From the NCBI RefSeq assembly GCF_023284025.1, contig NZ_JAKIKR010000047.1:1-42246 (forward strand): a stretch of DNA of 42,246 nt, written 5' to 3'. The translations under genes and the position numbers were made by a program. The notes under the pieces are model-generated. The model ran no database searches, was not told the DNA's origin, and saw only the letters and a list, made by a program, of their open reading frames with translations. Source of the stretch: Shewanella abyssi (lineage in GTDB: Bacteria; Pseudomonadota; Gammaproteobacteria; Enterobacterales; Shewanellaceae). Shown in pieces: positions 1 to 7,896 of the stretch. Position 1 is the first letter of the stretch. Each line of letters starts with the position of its first letter.

Positions 1-819
1 TAACTAAATTGTGTTTATAGAAAGAGTTGATACCGCTTTTTTGCCAAGGCATAGGTCATCAGTTCGAACCACTCCTGCTTGAATCAATCGCTCGCTGCAA
101 TCTTCCTCTAGCAAAAACTTCCAAATCTAGCTCAATTGTGTTTATAGCAATAGTTGATACCGCTTTTTTGCCAAGGTATAGGTCATCAGTTCGAACCGCT
201 CTTGTTTGAATCAATCGCTCGCTGCAATCTTCCTCTAGTAAAAACCCAAAACCCTAACTAAATTGTGTTTATAGAAAGAGTTGATACCGCTTTTTTGCCA
301 AGGCATAGGTCATCAGTTCGAACCACTCCTGCTTGAATCAATCGCTCGCTGCAATCTTCCTCTAGTAAAAACTCCAAAACCTAGCTCAATTGTGTTTATA
401 GCAATAGTTGATACCGTTTTTTTGCCAAGGTATAGGTCATCAGTTCGAACCGCTCTTGTTTGAATCAACAGCTCGCTGCAATCTTCCTCTAGTAAAAACC
501 CAAAACCTTAGCTCAGTTGTGTTTATAGAAAGAGTTGATACCGCTTTTTTGCCAAGGTATAGGTCATCAGTTCGAACCGCTCTTGTTTGAATCAACAGCT
601 CGCTCCAATCTTCCTCTAGCAAAAACTTCCAAATCTAGCTCAATTGTGTTTATAGCAATAGTTGATACCGTTTTTTTGCCGAGGTATAGGTCATCAGTTC
701 GAACCACTCTTGTTTAAATCAATAGCTCGCTGCAATCTTCCTCTAGTAAAAACTCCAAAACCTAGCTCAATTGTGTTTATAGCAATAGTTGATACCCTTT
801 TTTGCCAAGGTATAGGTCA
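1..819. repeat. 127-base tandem array (6 full + 1 partial copies)
   Basis: Units begin at 1, 128, 255, 382, 509, 636 and 763, an exact 127-base spacing with no length variation; the seventh copy breaks off near 819 just after GGTCA. Because 127 is not a multiple of three, the short open frames inside rotate and overlap, so the array is not coding. Copies 1, 3 and 5 share AGAAAGAG about 20 bases in, while copies 2, 4, 6 and 7 share AGCAATAG, so an older 254-base dimer is visible. Copies 1 and 3 are identical over roughly their first 110 bases. Each unit contains pieces of a tRNA gene in order (see the pseudogene entry). The array touches base 1, so its left end is not in the window. Confidence 0.95.
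502..595 (+). pseudogene. degenerate tRNA-Gly(GCC)-like copy (best of the array)
   Basis: Copy 5 of the array is the clearest. TAGCTCAGTTG at 509-519 matches the start of a tRNA D-arm. TTGCCAAGGT around 549-558 matches the anticodon loop (GCC at 551-553) and 3' anticodon stem of tRNA-Gly(GCC). AGGTCATCAGTTCGAACC at 561-578 matches variable loop plus T-arm. The distance from the first anticodon base to the T-loop TTC is 20 bases, exactly as in a tRNA. Damage is clear: about 16 extra bases lie between D-arm and anticodon, the 3' T-stem does not pair with ATCAG, and no acceptor stem with CCA pairs well. The same wreck recurs every 127 bases (GCC at 43, 170, 297, 424, 551, 678). It is not a working tRNA. 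Confidence 0.65.
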
Positions 820-999
820 GGATCTATGGCAACAATTACGTGATCAAGCGCTTGTTTCTTTCACTATCTCTAAAGTAAGCGATTTCCTAATGGGCAAAGT
901 ATGACAACCCTCAAATATTCGGTAGCGTATTTAGCTCATAATACAAGCAGACTAATTTTTGGCTTGTCATCTAAAATGCGAGCGATAGGAGAGCTGTAA

Positions 1000-1455
1000 A
1001 TGCGTATTCAACAACTTAGTGAGCTTTTAGATTATGTAGCAACTTGTCGTCGTGAAATGGCACAGCTATATAGCCGTTTACACACGCAAGCTGATTCAAC
1101 ACGTGTAAAGCTAATGCTAGAGTATTTCAAGCAGCATGAGCTGCAGACCGCTGAGAAGCTGGAAAACTATATCGATGAAGCTCCTAAGAAAATACTTGAT
1201 ACTTGGTATAAAGATATCGTCTTTGAAGATTTCATCACTCTTTGTCTAAAGCAAACTATGCCAGCAAACATGAGTGAAGATGATATTTTGGAGCTGCATT
1301 TAGAGCTCGATAATAAGCTGATCGGATTAATTGAAAAGACAGCTCTTTCATCAGCATCCCCAGACACAAAAGGTGCACTTGAAGATCTCGTTAGGGTTGA
1401 AAATATTCAACAGCAGCGTTTGGTGCATAGTAGTATCCGCATGGACGATATCTAG
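1000..1455 (+). CDS. Small ferritin-like hypothetical protein
   Basis: The protein has 151 residues, is all-helical in appearance and has no signal peptide or membrane segment. I do not recognise a named family. The stretch from about residue 22 to 57 (LYSRLH, then VKLMLEYFKQHE, then EKLENYI) has the spacing of the first helix pair of rubrerythrin/ferritin-like proteins, with E41, H46 and E47 as possible metal-site remnants. The canonical second ExxH pair is not evident, so metal binding is unproven. The start is well supported by AGGAG eleven bases upstream of ATG. It stands alone between the tandem array and nnr and has its own terminator. The preceding 180 bases (820-999) hold no gene; AT-rich sequence there probably carries its promoter. 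In E. coli, queG occupies the position just before nnr; here this gene does. Confidence 0.8.
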   Translation: MRIQQLSELLDYVATCRREMAQLYSRLHTQADSTRVKLMLEYFKQHELQTAEKLENYIDEAPKKILDTWYKDIVFEDFITLCLKQTMPANMSEDDILELHLELDNKLIGLIEKTALSSASPDTKGALEDLVRVENIQQQRLVHSSIRMDDI

Positions 1456-1475
1456 TCGCAAGATTTTCTCTACTG

Positions 1476-1501
1476 AAAAGGCACCAAGAGGTGCCTTTTT
1501 T
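1476..1501 (+). terminator. Rho-independent terminator of the ferritin-like gene
   Basis: AAAAGGCACC, loop AAGA, GGTGCCTTTT followed by T residues: a perfect 10-bp stem starting 20 bases after the stop codon. It separates this gene from nnr. Confidence 0.9.
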
Positions 1502-1601
1502 GATCTTCCGCATAACGACAGCATGGCTATACTTGTGTTAGATCAACTTATGGTGATTTAAGTCTCTTCAGGATGAACAATTCATTTGTGTTTAAGTCTG
1601 A

Positions 1602-1626
1602 ATGACTAACATTCTAAGTTAGTCAT
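1602..1626 (+). promoter_or_regulatory. 9-bp inverted repeat upstream of nnr
   Basis: ATGACTAAC (1602-1610) and GTTAGTCAT (1618-1626) are perfect inverted repeats with a 7-base centre, ending 23 bases before the nnr ATG. No T-run follows, so this is not a terminator. It could be an operator or a leader hairpin. Nothing in the sequence says which protein would bind. Confidence 0.5.
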
Positions 1627-1649
1627 GATTCTGTTTTGGAAAAGCCTAA

Positions 1650-3131
1650 ATGAGCGAAAAGTATCTGTCTTCATTATTATCATTATATTCTGTCCAGCAA
1701 GTGAGGGACGCTGAGGTTGACGCTGTCCGTTGTGGCGAAATAAGCCTTTATGATTTAGTTGAGCGGGCCGCATTAGCAGCCTCTGAGCAACTTCAAACCT
1801 TAAAGCCAGACTCTCAATCTATTTTGATTTTGGCGGGTCATGGCAACAATGGTGCCGATGCTTATGTTACGGCATCTATGCTGATTAAAGCGGGACGAAC
1901 TGTCATTTTGCAAGCCTCTGCCGCCCATAGCCCATCAGAAGAATTGCTACTTGCGATTGCATGTTTTGAAAACCTAGGGGGTAAAGCGACTCTTTTCTGT
2001 AGCGATAGCATCGCTACAGCAGAGGTGATTGTTGATGGCCTATTAGGTACAGGGGCTAAAGGTGAACTGAGTGATGAGCTAGTTGCGGTGATTAGTGCGG
2101 TGAATCGCAGCGATGCGTGGGTGTTGTCACTTGATGTTCCATCTGGAATTGAGCCTGATACAGGAATATCGAAGCAAGTTGCTATAGACGCGAATATGAC
2201 CCTGACCTTTGGAGCGATTAAGCAAGGTTTATTAACCAGCCAAGCTCGACACTTTTGCGGTCAATTATTACTGGCAGATATTGGCTTGGAGTCATTTCTT
2301 CCTCCAAGCAAGGTTAAAAGATTAATCAGCGAAGATCTGCCGAACATTTTCCTGCCGAGAAGAAGGGATTCCCACAAAGGCAATAACGGTAAAGTTTCCG
2401 TTATTGGTGGAGATATCGGCATGTCTGGCGCAGTGAGGCTGGCTTCTGAGTCATGTTTGAGAGCGGGTGCTGGACTGGTCACCGTAATTTCTAGACCGGA
2501 ACATCACACGGTAGTTTGTACCACTCGACCTGAATTGATGTTTTGGGGTTGTGAGTTAGTCGATATGGAAGTTTATCTTAAATTGGGCTGGGCAGATGTG
2601 TTGGTTATCGGCCCCGGCCTAGGAACTACGGATTGGGGATACAATCTACTTAAGGCGGTCGATTTGGCTGACAAACCCAGTGTGATCGATGCCGATGCGT
2701 TAAACCTACTGTGTCATTTCCCCCAGTCGAATAAGCATTGGGTGTTAACTCCACACCCTGGTGAAGCAGGACGATTACTCGGGGTGAGCACTGCAGAAAT
2801 AGAGAAAGATCGTTTTAAGGCCGTTCGTAGCTTGCATGAGAAGTATGGTGGAGTCATTGTTTTAAAAGGTGCAGGAACCCTTATTTATGATGGGTATGAC
2901 TGCGTTGTAGCGCCGGTTGGAAACCCTGGCCTTGCCAGCGGTGGCTGCGGTGATGTGCTCTCAGGGATCATTGGTGCATTGATAGCGCAGGGTTTTAGCA
3001 ACATGGAAGCGGCTTATCTCGCGGTTGTCATTCATGGTGACGCAGCCGATCTAGCGGCTAAAAACGGTGAAAGAGGTATGCTAGCCAGTGATTTAATGCC
3101 CTATATTCATCAGCTGGTTAATGAAATCTAG
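1650..3131 (+). CDS. nnr: Bifunctional NAD(P)H-hydrate epimerase / ADP-dependent dehydratase
   Basis: This 493-residue protein repairs hydrated NADH and NADPH: the N-terminal half epimerises the R and S hydrates and the C-terminal half dehydrates them using ADP. The epimerase (YjeF_N) half shows GHGNNGAD at 63-70 and VDGLLGTGAKGEL at 128-140. The kinase-fold half shows NNGKVSVIGG near 245-254, VIGPGLG at 319-325, DADALNLL at 347-354, TPHPGEAGRL at 367-376 and the nucleotide-binding NPGLASGGCGDVLSG at 425-439. Length fits the fused bacterial form. It is the first gene of the plus-strand run that continues to hflC, with tsaE 75 bases downstream, the same order as in E. coli. The cysteine in GGCGD replaces the more usual methionine or threonine and should be harmless. 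Confidence 0.97.
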   Translation: MSEKYLSSLLSLYSVQQVRDAEVDAVRCGEISLYDLVERAALAASEQLQTLKPDSQSILILAGHGNNGADAYVTASMLIKAGRTVILQASAAHSPSEELLLAIACFENLGGKATLFCSDSIATAEVIVDGLLGTGAKGELSDELVAVISAVNRSDAWVLSLDVPSGIEPDTGISKQVAIDANMTLTFGAIKQGLLTSQARHFCGQLLLADIGLESFLPPSKVKRLISEDLPNIFLPRRRDSHKGNNGKVSVIGGDIGMSGAVRLASESCLRAGAGLVTVISRPEHHTVVCTTRPELMFWGCELVDMEVYLKLGWADVLVIGPGLGTTDWGYNLLKAVDLADKPSVIDADALNLLCHFPQSNKHWVLTPHPGEAGRLLGVSTAEIEKDRFKAVRSLHEKYGGVIVLKGAGTLIYDGYDCVVAPVGNPGLASGGCGDVLSGIIGALIAQGFSNMEAAYLAVVIHGDAADLAAKNGERGMLASDLMPYIHQLVNEI

Positions 3132-3157
3132 TTTAGAAATCGAGATGATTAGGTTAA

Positions 3158-3185
3158 AGTAACGCATTCTAGCCAATGTGTTACT
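3158..3185 (+). promoter_or_regulatory. Intercistronic hairpin between nnr and tsaE
   Basis: AGTAACGCATT (3158-3168) can pair with AATGTGTTACT (3175-3185) as RNA over 11 bp with one G-U pair and a 6-base loop. Any T-run comes only after seven further bases, so it is a weak terminator at best. A role in RNA processing, stability or partial termination ahead of tsaE is more likely. Confidence 0.5.
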
Positions 3186-3206
3186 AGGACAGCTTTTTAA
3201 ATTAAT

Positions 3207-3689
3207 ATGAATATGCAAACAATTACCTTAGATCTTAATAATGAGCAAGAGACTGTAAGTTTAGGGACCAAGTTATCGGCACTCATTACACCGCCTTTAA
3301 CGCTCTACCTTAGTGGTGATTTAGGCGCTGGCAAGACCACATTTAGCCGAGGACTAATCCAAAGCTTAGGCCATGATGGAGCCGTAAAAAGCCCTACCTA
3401 CACCTTGGTTGAGCCATACGAGTTGGACGGAATTGACGTTTTTCATTTTGATTTGTATCGGCTATATGATCCCGAAGAACTTGAGTTCATGGGAATACGA
3501 GATTATTTTACTGAACGTAGCCTATGTATTGTTGAATGGCCTGATCGCGGCCACGGCCTATTACCGCCAGCGGATATACACATTGGCATTAAATATGTTA
3601 ATACTGGACGACAAATAGAATTACAGGCTCTCTCTACAAAGGGTGAGCAAATATTGGCGTGTTTGAATAATAATGATAATAAACAATAA
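3207..3689 (+). CDS. tsaE: tRNA t6A biosynthesis ATPase TsaE
   Basis: This is the small ATPase that works with TsaD and TsaB to place threonylcarbamoyl on A37 of ANN-decoding tRNAs. At 160 residues the length is normal. The P-loop GDLGAGKTT lies at 37-45; SPTYTLVEPY at 62-71, HFDLYRL at 80-86 and IVEWPDRG at 108-115 are family hallmarks. ATG at 3207 is followed by a second in-frame ATG two codons on; the first is used here but no strong ribosome site decides between them. Its 3' end overlaps amiB by 17 bases, which implies coupled translation. The tsaE-amiB-mutL-miaA order is as in E. coli, placing two A37 tRNA-modifying genes (tsaE, miaA) in one transcript. Confidence 0.97.
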   Translation: MNMQTITLDLNNEQETVSLGTKLSALITPPLTLYLSGDLGAGKTTFSRGLIQSLGHDGAVKSPTYTLVEPYELDGIDVFHFDLYRLYDPEELEFMGIRDYFTERSLCIVEWPDRGHGLLPPADIHIGIKYVNTGRQIELQALSTKGEQILACLNNNDNKQ

Positions 3690-4983
3690 TATATTTAAGC
3701 TAGTTCTACTACTTCTTACCTTTGGTGCTTCATTTTTTGCGCAGAGTGCTAATAAACTCGAAGGCGTAAGAGTATGGGCTGCACCCGAGTCAACACGTAT
3801 TGTTTTTGATTTAAGTCAATCGCCGAATTACACGCACTTTACCTTGACCAACCCCTATCGATTAGTTGTTGATTTGAAAAACTCATCCAACAAAGTCAAC
3901 CTATCTAAAATTGCTAACAACAGTAAGCTGGTTAAGAAAATTAGAAAGAGTTCTCCGCCAGAGAAAGGCACGCTCAGGATTGTAATTGATTTAGTTAAGC
4001 CACTAAAAGCGAGCTTGTTTGCGCTGCCTCCAACGGCTCCGTACGGAAATCGATTGGTTGTTGATCTCGATAGCGGAAGCTCTAAACCCACACGTAAGCC
4101 AGTGCGCGCATTGCGCGATGTTATCGTGGCTATTGATGCGGGACATGGTGGGGACGACCCCGGGTCTATCGGTCCGACAGGAATGTATGAAAAGAAAGTT
4201 GTCTTGCAGATAGCCCAAAAAGTCGCACAAAAAATTAATGCAACACCGGGAATGAAAGCGGTGATGACCCGTACCGGTGATTATTTTGTTAATTTGAATC
4301 GCCGCTCAGAGATAGCCAGAAATAGTAAGGCTGATCTGTTGATCTCTATTCATGCTGATGCGTTTACCTCGCCACAACCTAGAGGTGCTTCAGTCTGGGT
4401 ATTGTCTATGCGTCGTGCCAACAGTGAAATTGGTCGTTGGTTAGAGCAGAAAGAGAAACATTCTGAGCTGCTCGGTGGTGCCGGTGAAATTATTCAAAAT
4501 ACCGATAATGAACAGTATTTGGCGATGACCTTACTCGATATGTCGATGGATCGCTCAATGGCGATTAGTCACAATATTGCTGGTGATGTTTTATCTAACC
4601 TAGGCAAGGTGACTAAACTACACAAATATAAGCCAGAGTCGGCCAGTTTTGCCGTGCTTAAATCTCCAGATATTCCGTCGATATTGGTAGAGACTGGATT
4701 TATTTCAAATCATAGGGAGGAGCGGTTACTCTCCCAACGAGAGCATCAAAATAATATTGCCAAAGCCGTACATAAGGGCGTGGTTAAGTATTTTGCAGCC
4801 AATCCTCCGGTTAATTCGTTACTCGCCAGTAAAAGTAATACCAAGCACAAAGTACGCAGTGGTGAATCATTATCGGTTATTGCCCATCGTTATCAGATCA
4901 CGATAAGCGGCTTGAAAAAAGCCAATAAGCTTAAATCTGATACATTGAGAATTGGGCAAACGTTAGTCATTCCGCGGGCGTAA
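3673..4983 (+). CDS. amiB: N-acetylmuramoyl-L-alanine amidase AmiB
   Basis: A periplasmic zinc amidase that cuts the stem peptide from muramic acid to split septal peptidoglycan. Its 436 residues comprise a signal peptide (hydrophobic 8-23, cleavage near AQS-AN), an AMIN targeting domain (about 28-131), the Amidase_3 catalytic domain (about 149-376) and one LysM peptidoglycan-binding repeat at the C-terminus (392-436). Zinc ligands are seen as H158 in DAGHGG, E173 in YEKKV and H227 in SIHADAF; the catalytic glutamate is in LVETGF. The ATG lies inside the end of tsaE. The C-terminal LysM distinguishes it from E. coli AmiA and AmiC. Activation by EnvC/NlpD-type factors is family knowledge and not seen here. 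Confidence 0.96.
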   Translation: MIINNNIFKLVLLLLTFGASFFAQSANKLEGVRVWAAPESTRIVFDLSQSPNYTHFTLTNPYRLVVDLKNSSNKVNLSKIANNSKLVKKIRKSSPPEKGTLRIVIDLVKPLKASLFALPPTAPYGNRLVVDLDSGSSKPTRKPVRALRDVIVAIDAGHGGDDPGSIGPTGMYEKKVVLQIAQKVAQKINATPGMKAVMTRTGDYFVNLNRRSEIARNSKADLLISIHADAFTSPQPRGASVWVLSMRRANSEIGRWLEQKEKHSELLGGAGEIIQNTDNEQYLAMTLLDMSMDRSMAISHNIAGDVLSNLGKVTKLHKYKPESASFAVLKSPDIPSILVETGFISNHREERLLSQREHQNNIAKAVHKGVVKYFAANPPVNSLLASKSNTKHKVRSGESLSVIAHRYQITISGLKKANKLKSDTLRIGQTLVIPRA

Positions 4984-5008
4984 TCATGTTGCAGTTAAAG
5001 AGTAAATA

Positions 5009-6883
5009 ATGGCCATAGAAAAGTTACCTCCTCAGCTTGCTAACCAAATAGCGGCTGGGGAAGTTGTTGAACGACCCGCTTCCGTTATCAAGGAGCTGGT
5101 CGAGAACAGCCTAGATGCCGGTGCAACCAGAGTTGATATCGAAATCGATAAAGGCGGTAGTAAACTTATCCGTATTAGAGATAATGGTTTAGGGATCCCA
5201 AAGGAGGATCTTGAGCTAGCGTTATCTCGGCATGCCACTTCTAAGCTCAAATCTCTTGATGATCTAGAAGCGATTATGAGCTTTGGATTTCGAGGGGAAG
5301 CATTAGCCAGTATTAGTTCTGTTTCTCGGCTTACCTTAACCTCAAGGACGGTTGAGCAAACAGAAGCATGGCAAGCCAAGGCTGAAGGCACGGAGATGGC
5401 GGTGCAAATATTACCCGCAGCGCATCCCGTTGGAACAACAATCGAAGCCATCGACCTGTTTTTCAATACACCGGCTAGGCGTCGCTTCTTAAAAAGTGAT
5501 AAAACTGAATTTACTCATATAGACGAATGGCTAAAGCGCATCGCACTAGTCAGGCGTGATATCCACTTTACCCTTAAGCATAATGGTAAAAGTGTCCGTA
5601 ATTACCGTCCGGCGAATACCGAAATTCAGTATCTACAGCGTTTAGGGCAAGTGTGTGGTAAAGCGTTTGCGGAAACGTGCTTGCATATTAATTGTCAGCA
5701 CAACGATTTAACGTTAAGTGGCTACCTTCAAGCACCCAATGCCGCATCCGGCTATTGCGAAACACAGTACTTTTACGTGAACGGTCGCTTGGTTAAAGAC
5801 AGACTGGTTAACCACGCGGTGAGACAAGCATTTTCTGAATTTGCCATCGGCGTTTCACCTGGTTACGTACTCATGCTCGAACTTGACCCTCATCAGGTGG
5901 ACGTTAACGTGCATCCTGCAAAACATGAGGTGCGTTTCCATCAAAGCCGTTATATACATGATTATATTCTGCAAGCGTTGCAATCAGCGATGACGCAATC
6001 TGCCGAGCTTGGGTTGCAAGTGGAGCCAGAAGTCAGTGAATTACAAAATAATACCTTTGTGGATCAAACTCCATCTGCGAACGGTGCATCAATAGCAGCT
6101 TCTCAAGGCTATGCTGAAGCCAGCAATAAGCCATCGGCATCTTTTAGTGTCAGCGAGCGTCCAGCTGCAGCATCACAAAGTAACAGTGATCCCCAGTCGA
6201 GCTACAGAGCGCCATTAAGGCCCGTTACTCATCGCCCGGAAGTGAGTTTACCCACACAAAGCAGCTTAGATGCTTATGGGAGTTTGCTTAGTACCACTAA
6301 AAGCCCCACTGTTAATGTGGCAAGCAACAGAAACACCAATGCAGTGGCTGGCGCAGCGGTAAACATGCCGCCGGTATTAGCAGATAAATATTGGCTGATA
6401 GCGAAACAAGATACGCTGAGCTTGCTAAGTATCGCTGATGTCATTAATGCGACTGTACGTGAAGAGATAAAGTTAAAGTTTGCTCAAGGATTGGTGGGTC
6501 AACCTTTGCTCATGCCAGTTGCTGTACCTGTTGATAAGGTCTGGAGTGAGATCATAGAAAGTAGAGAACAGTTACTGCGAAAGTTAGGAATTGAGCTATC
6601 TATTCGACTTGGGCAGTTGATTATCAAAAAAGTGCCCCCATATCTGAGGGACAGCCAATTGGCTTCGTTGATCCCTGAGTTATTACAATGGATCCGCTTT
6701 GAATTGCCCTGTGATGCAGCATTAATTAGTTGGCTTGCTGAGCAATCCTCAGATCATTTTACTGCCAGCGCCGAGGCGTGGTTAGCTTTTAATACGCTCG
6801 ATGAGAGTGTTATAAGCGCACTTTATAATCAAAGCCAAGTATTACCTTGGCAGCAATGGATGAAAGAATCTCAGAGTGACTGA
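5009..6883 (+). CDS. mutL: DNA mismatch repair protein MutL
   Basis: MutL couples mismatch recognition by MutS to downstream nicking. The 624-residue protein has the GHKL ATPase N-terminus: ELVENSLDAGA at 29-39, DNGLGI at 58-63, HATSK at 75-79 and GFRGEAL at 93-99. A low-complexity linker rich in Ser, Ala, Asn and Pro spans about 345-450. The C-terminal dimerisation domain begins near PPVLADKYW (about 452). The DQHAxxER endonuclease motif of most bacteria is missing, as expected in gammaproteobacteria that rely on MutH for strand nicking. Start ATG is 25 bases after the amiB stop. Its last codons overlap the GTG start of miaA. Confidence 0.98.
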   Translation: MAIEKLPPQLANQIAAGEVVERPASVIKELVENSLDAGATRVDIEIDKGGSKLIRIRDNGLGIPKEDLELALSRHATSKLKSLDDLEAIMSFGFRGEALASISSVSRLTLTSRTVEQTEAWQAKAEGTEMAVQILPAAHPVGTTIEAIDLFFNTPARRRFLKSDKTEFTHIDEWLKRIALVRRDIHFTLKHNGKSVRNYRPANTEIQYLQRLGQVCGKAFAETCLHINCQHNDLTLSGYLQAPNAASGYCETQYFYVNGRLVKDRLVNHAVRQAFSEFAIGVSPGYVLMLELDPHQVDVNVHPAKHEVRFHQSRYIHDYILQALQSAMTQSAELGLQVEPEVSELQNNTFVDQTPSANGASIAASQGYAEASNKPSASFSVSERPAAASQSNSDPQSSYRAPLRPVTHRPEVSLPTQSSLDAYGSLLSTTKSPTVNVASNRNTNAVAGAAVNMPPVLADKYWLIAKQDTLSLLSIADVINATVREEIKLKFAQGLVGQPLLMPVAVPVDKVWSEIIESREQLLRKLGIELSIRLGQLIIKKVPPYLRDSQLASLIPELLQWIRFELPCDAALISWLAEQSSDHFTASAEAWLAFNTLDESVISALYNQSQVLPWQQWMKESQSD

Positions 6884-7802
6884 CAAGAAAAAGCATAAAG
6901 TTATCACCTTAATGGGCCCAACAGCTTCAGGTAAAACGGCGTTGGCCATTGAGCTTGTCAAAAACCATGACTGCGAAATTATTTCTGTGGACTCTGCATT
7001 GATCTACAAGCAGATGGATGTTGGAAGTGCTAAACCCGACGCCGCAGAGTTAGCCGAAGCTCCTCATCGCCTGATCAATCTTATTGACCCGGTGGAGAGT
7101 TATTCAGCTGCAGATTTTAGAAGAGATGCACTGAGCCAAATAGAAGAGATCATTAGTCGTGGTAAAACGCCTTTGCTTGTGGGGGGGACTATGATGTATT
7201 TCAAAGCCTTGATTGAGGGCTTATCACCTCTTCCTGCGGCAGACGAAGCCATTCGCGCGCAAATAGCTGCAGAAGCAGACACTCTTGGTTGGCAAGCATT
7301 ACATGACGAACTTAGAACAATTGATCCGGTATCGGCTGAACGTATTCACCCTAATGATCCGCAGCGATTAGCCAGAGCATTAGAGGTATTTCGGATCAGT
7401 GGCAAGTCGTTAACAGAGTTAACGAAAACCAAATTAGATGCATTCCCTTACGAAGCAGTGCAATTTGCGATTGCGCCGAACGACAGAAAGGTGTTACATA
7501 AAGCGATAGAAACTCGTTTTATGTCGATGTTAGGTCAAGGATTTGTAGAAGAAGTAAAAAATCTAAAGGCTCGCGGTGACTTACATTTAGACCTGCCATC
7601 AATGCGATGTGTAGGTTATCGACAATGCTGGCAGCATTTAGATGGTGAATTTGACTATGAAACTATGGTTGAAAAAGCTATTGTTGCTACTAGGCAATTA
7701 GCTAAGCGTCAATTAACATGGTTACGTGGTTGGCCAGAGTTAATCTGGCTAGAAAGCGGAGCTGAAAGCAATCTTGCTACAGTAATGCGATATAGTCGCT
7801 AG
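6876..7802 (+). CDS. miaA: tRNA dimethylallyltransferase MiaA
   Basis: MiaA transfers dimethylallyl to N6 of A37 in tRNAs that read codons starting with U, the first step to ms2i6A. It has 308 residues. The P-loop GPTASGKT is at 14-21, SVDSALIYKQMDVGSAKP at 38-55 forms the substrate pocket, VGGTMMY and RLARALEVF follow, and the tRNA-contacting VGYRQCW lies near 246-252. The start is GTG at 6876, eight bases inside mutL, so translation is probably coupled. Downstream sits hfq after 94 bases, as in E. coli, where hfq is transcribed partly from its own promoters. Confidence 0.97.
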   Translation: MTDKKKHKVITLMGPTASGKTALAIELVKNHDCEIISVDSALIYKQMDVGSAKPDAAELAEAPHRLINLIDPVESYSAADFRRDALSQIEEIISRGKTPLLVGGTMMYFKALIEGLSPLPAADEAIRAQIAAEADTLGWQALHDELRTIDPVSAERIHPNDPQRLARALEVFRISGKSLTELTKTKLDAFPYEAVQFAIAPNDRKVLHKAIETRFMSMLGQGFVEEVKNLKARGDLHLDLPSMRCVGYRQCWQHLDGEFDYETMVEKAIVATRQLAKRQLTWLRGWPELIWLESGAESNLATVMRYSR

Positions 7803-7819
7803 CTTATTGGCCGTCGCTG

Positions 7820-7825
7820 TATAAT
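7820..7825 (+). promoter_or_regulatory. Possible -10 box for hfq
   Basis: A perfect TATAAT sits 72 bases before the hfq ATG in the only sizeable gap of the miaA-hfq-hflX run. No good -35 hexamer is seen at the right distance, so the call is tentative. Confidence 0.35.
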
Positions 7826-7896
7826 ACTAAAACCAAAGAATAAATTTTATAGTATTCGAATTACTATTGATATTACATAAAAAAGGAAATTAGAAA

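Noticed and set aside
1..819. CRISPR array
   Set aside because: The whole 127-base unit repeats with no unique spacers, and there are no cas genes.
845..854. CAAGCGCTTG palindrome as a regulatory site
   Set aside because: Only 10 bp, far from any start, and not tied to a promoter element.
27..904. A family of similar 60-80-residue open frames (starting PLFCQGIGHQFEP-like) in the tandem array
   Set aside because: They arise from the 127-base repeat, start at non-ATG codons, overlap each other by 56 bases in rotating frames and have no ribosome sites.
5009..6883. MutL as a damaged gene because it lacks the DQHAxxER endonuclease motif
   Set aside because: Absence of this motif is normal in MutH-containing gammaproteobacteria; the ATPase motifs are intact.
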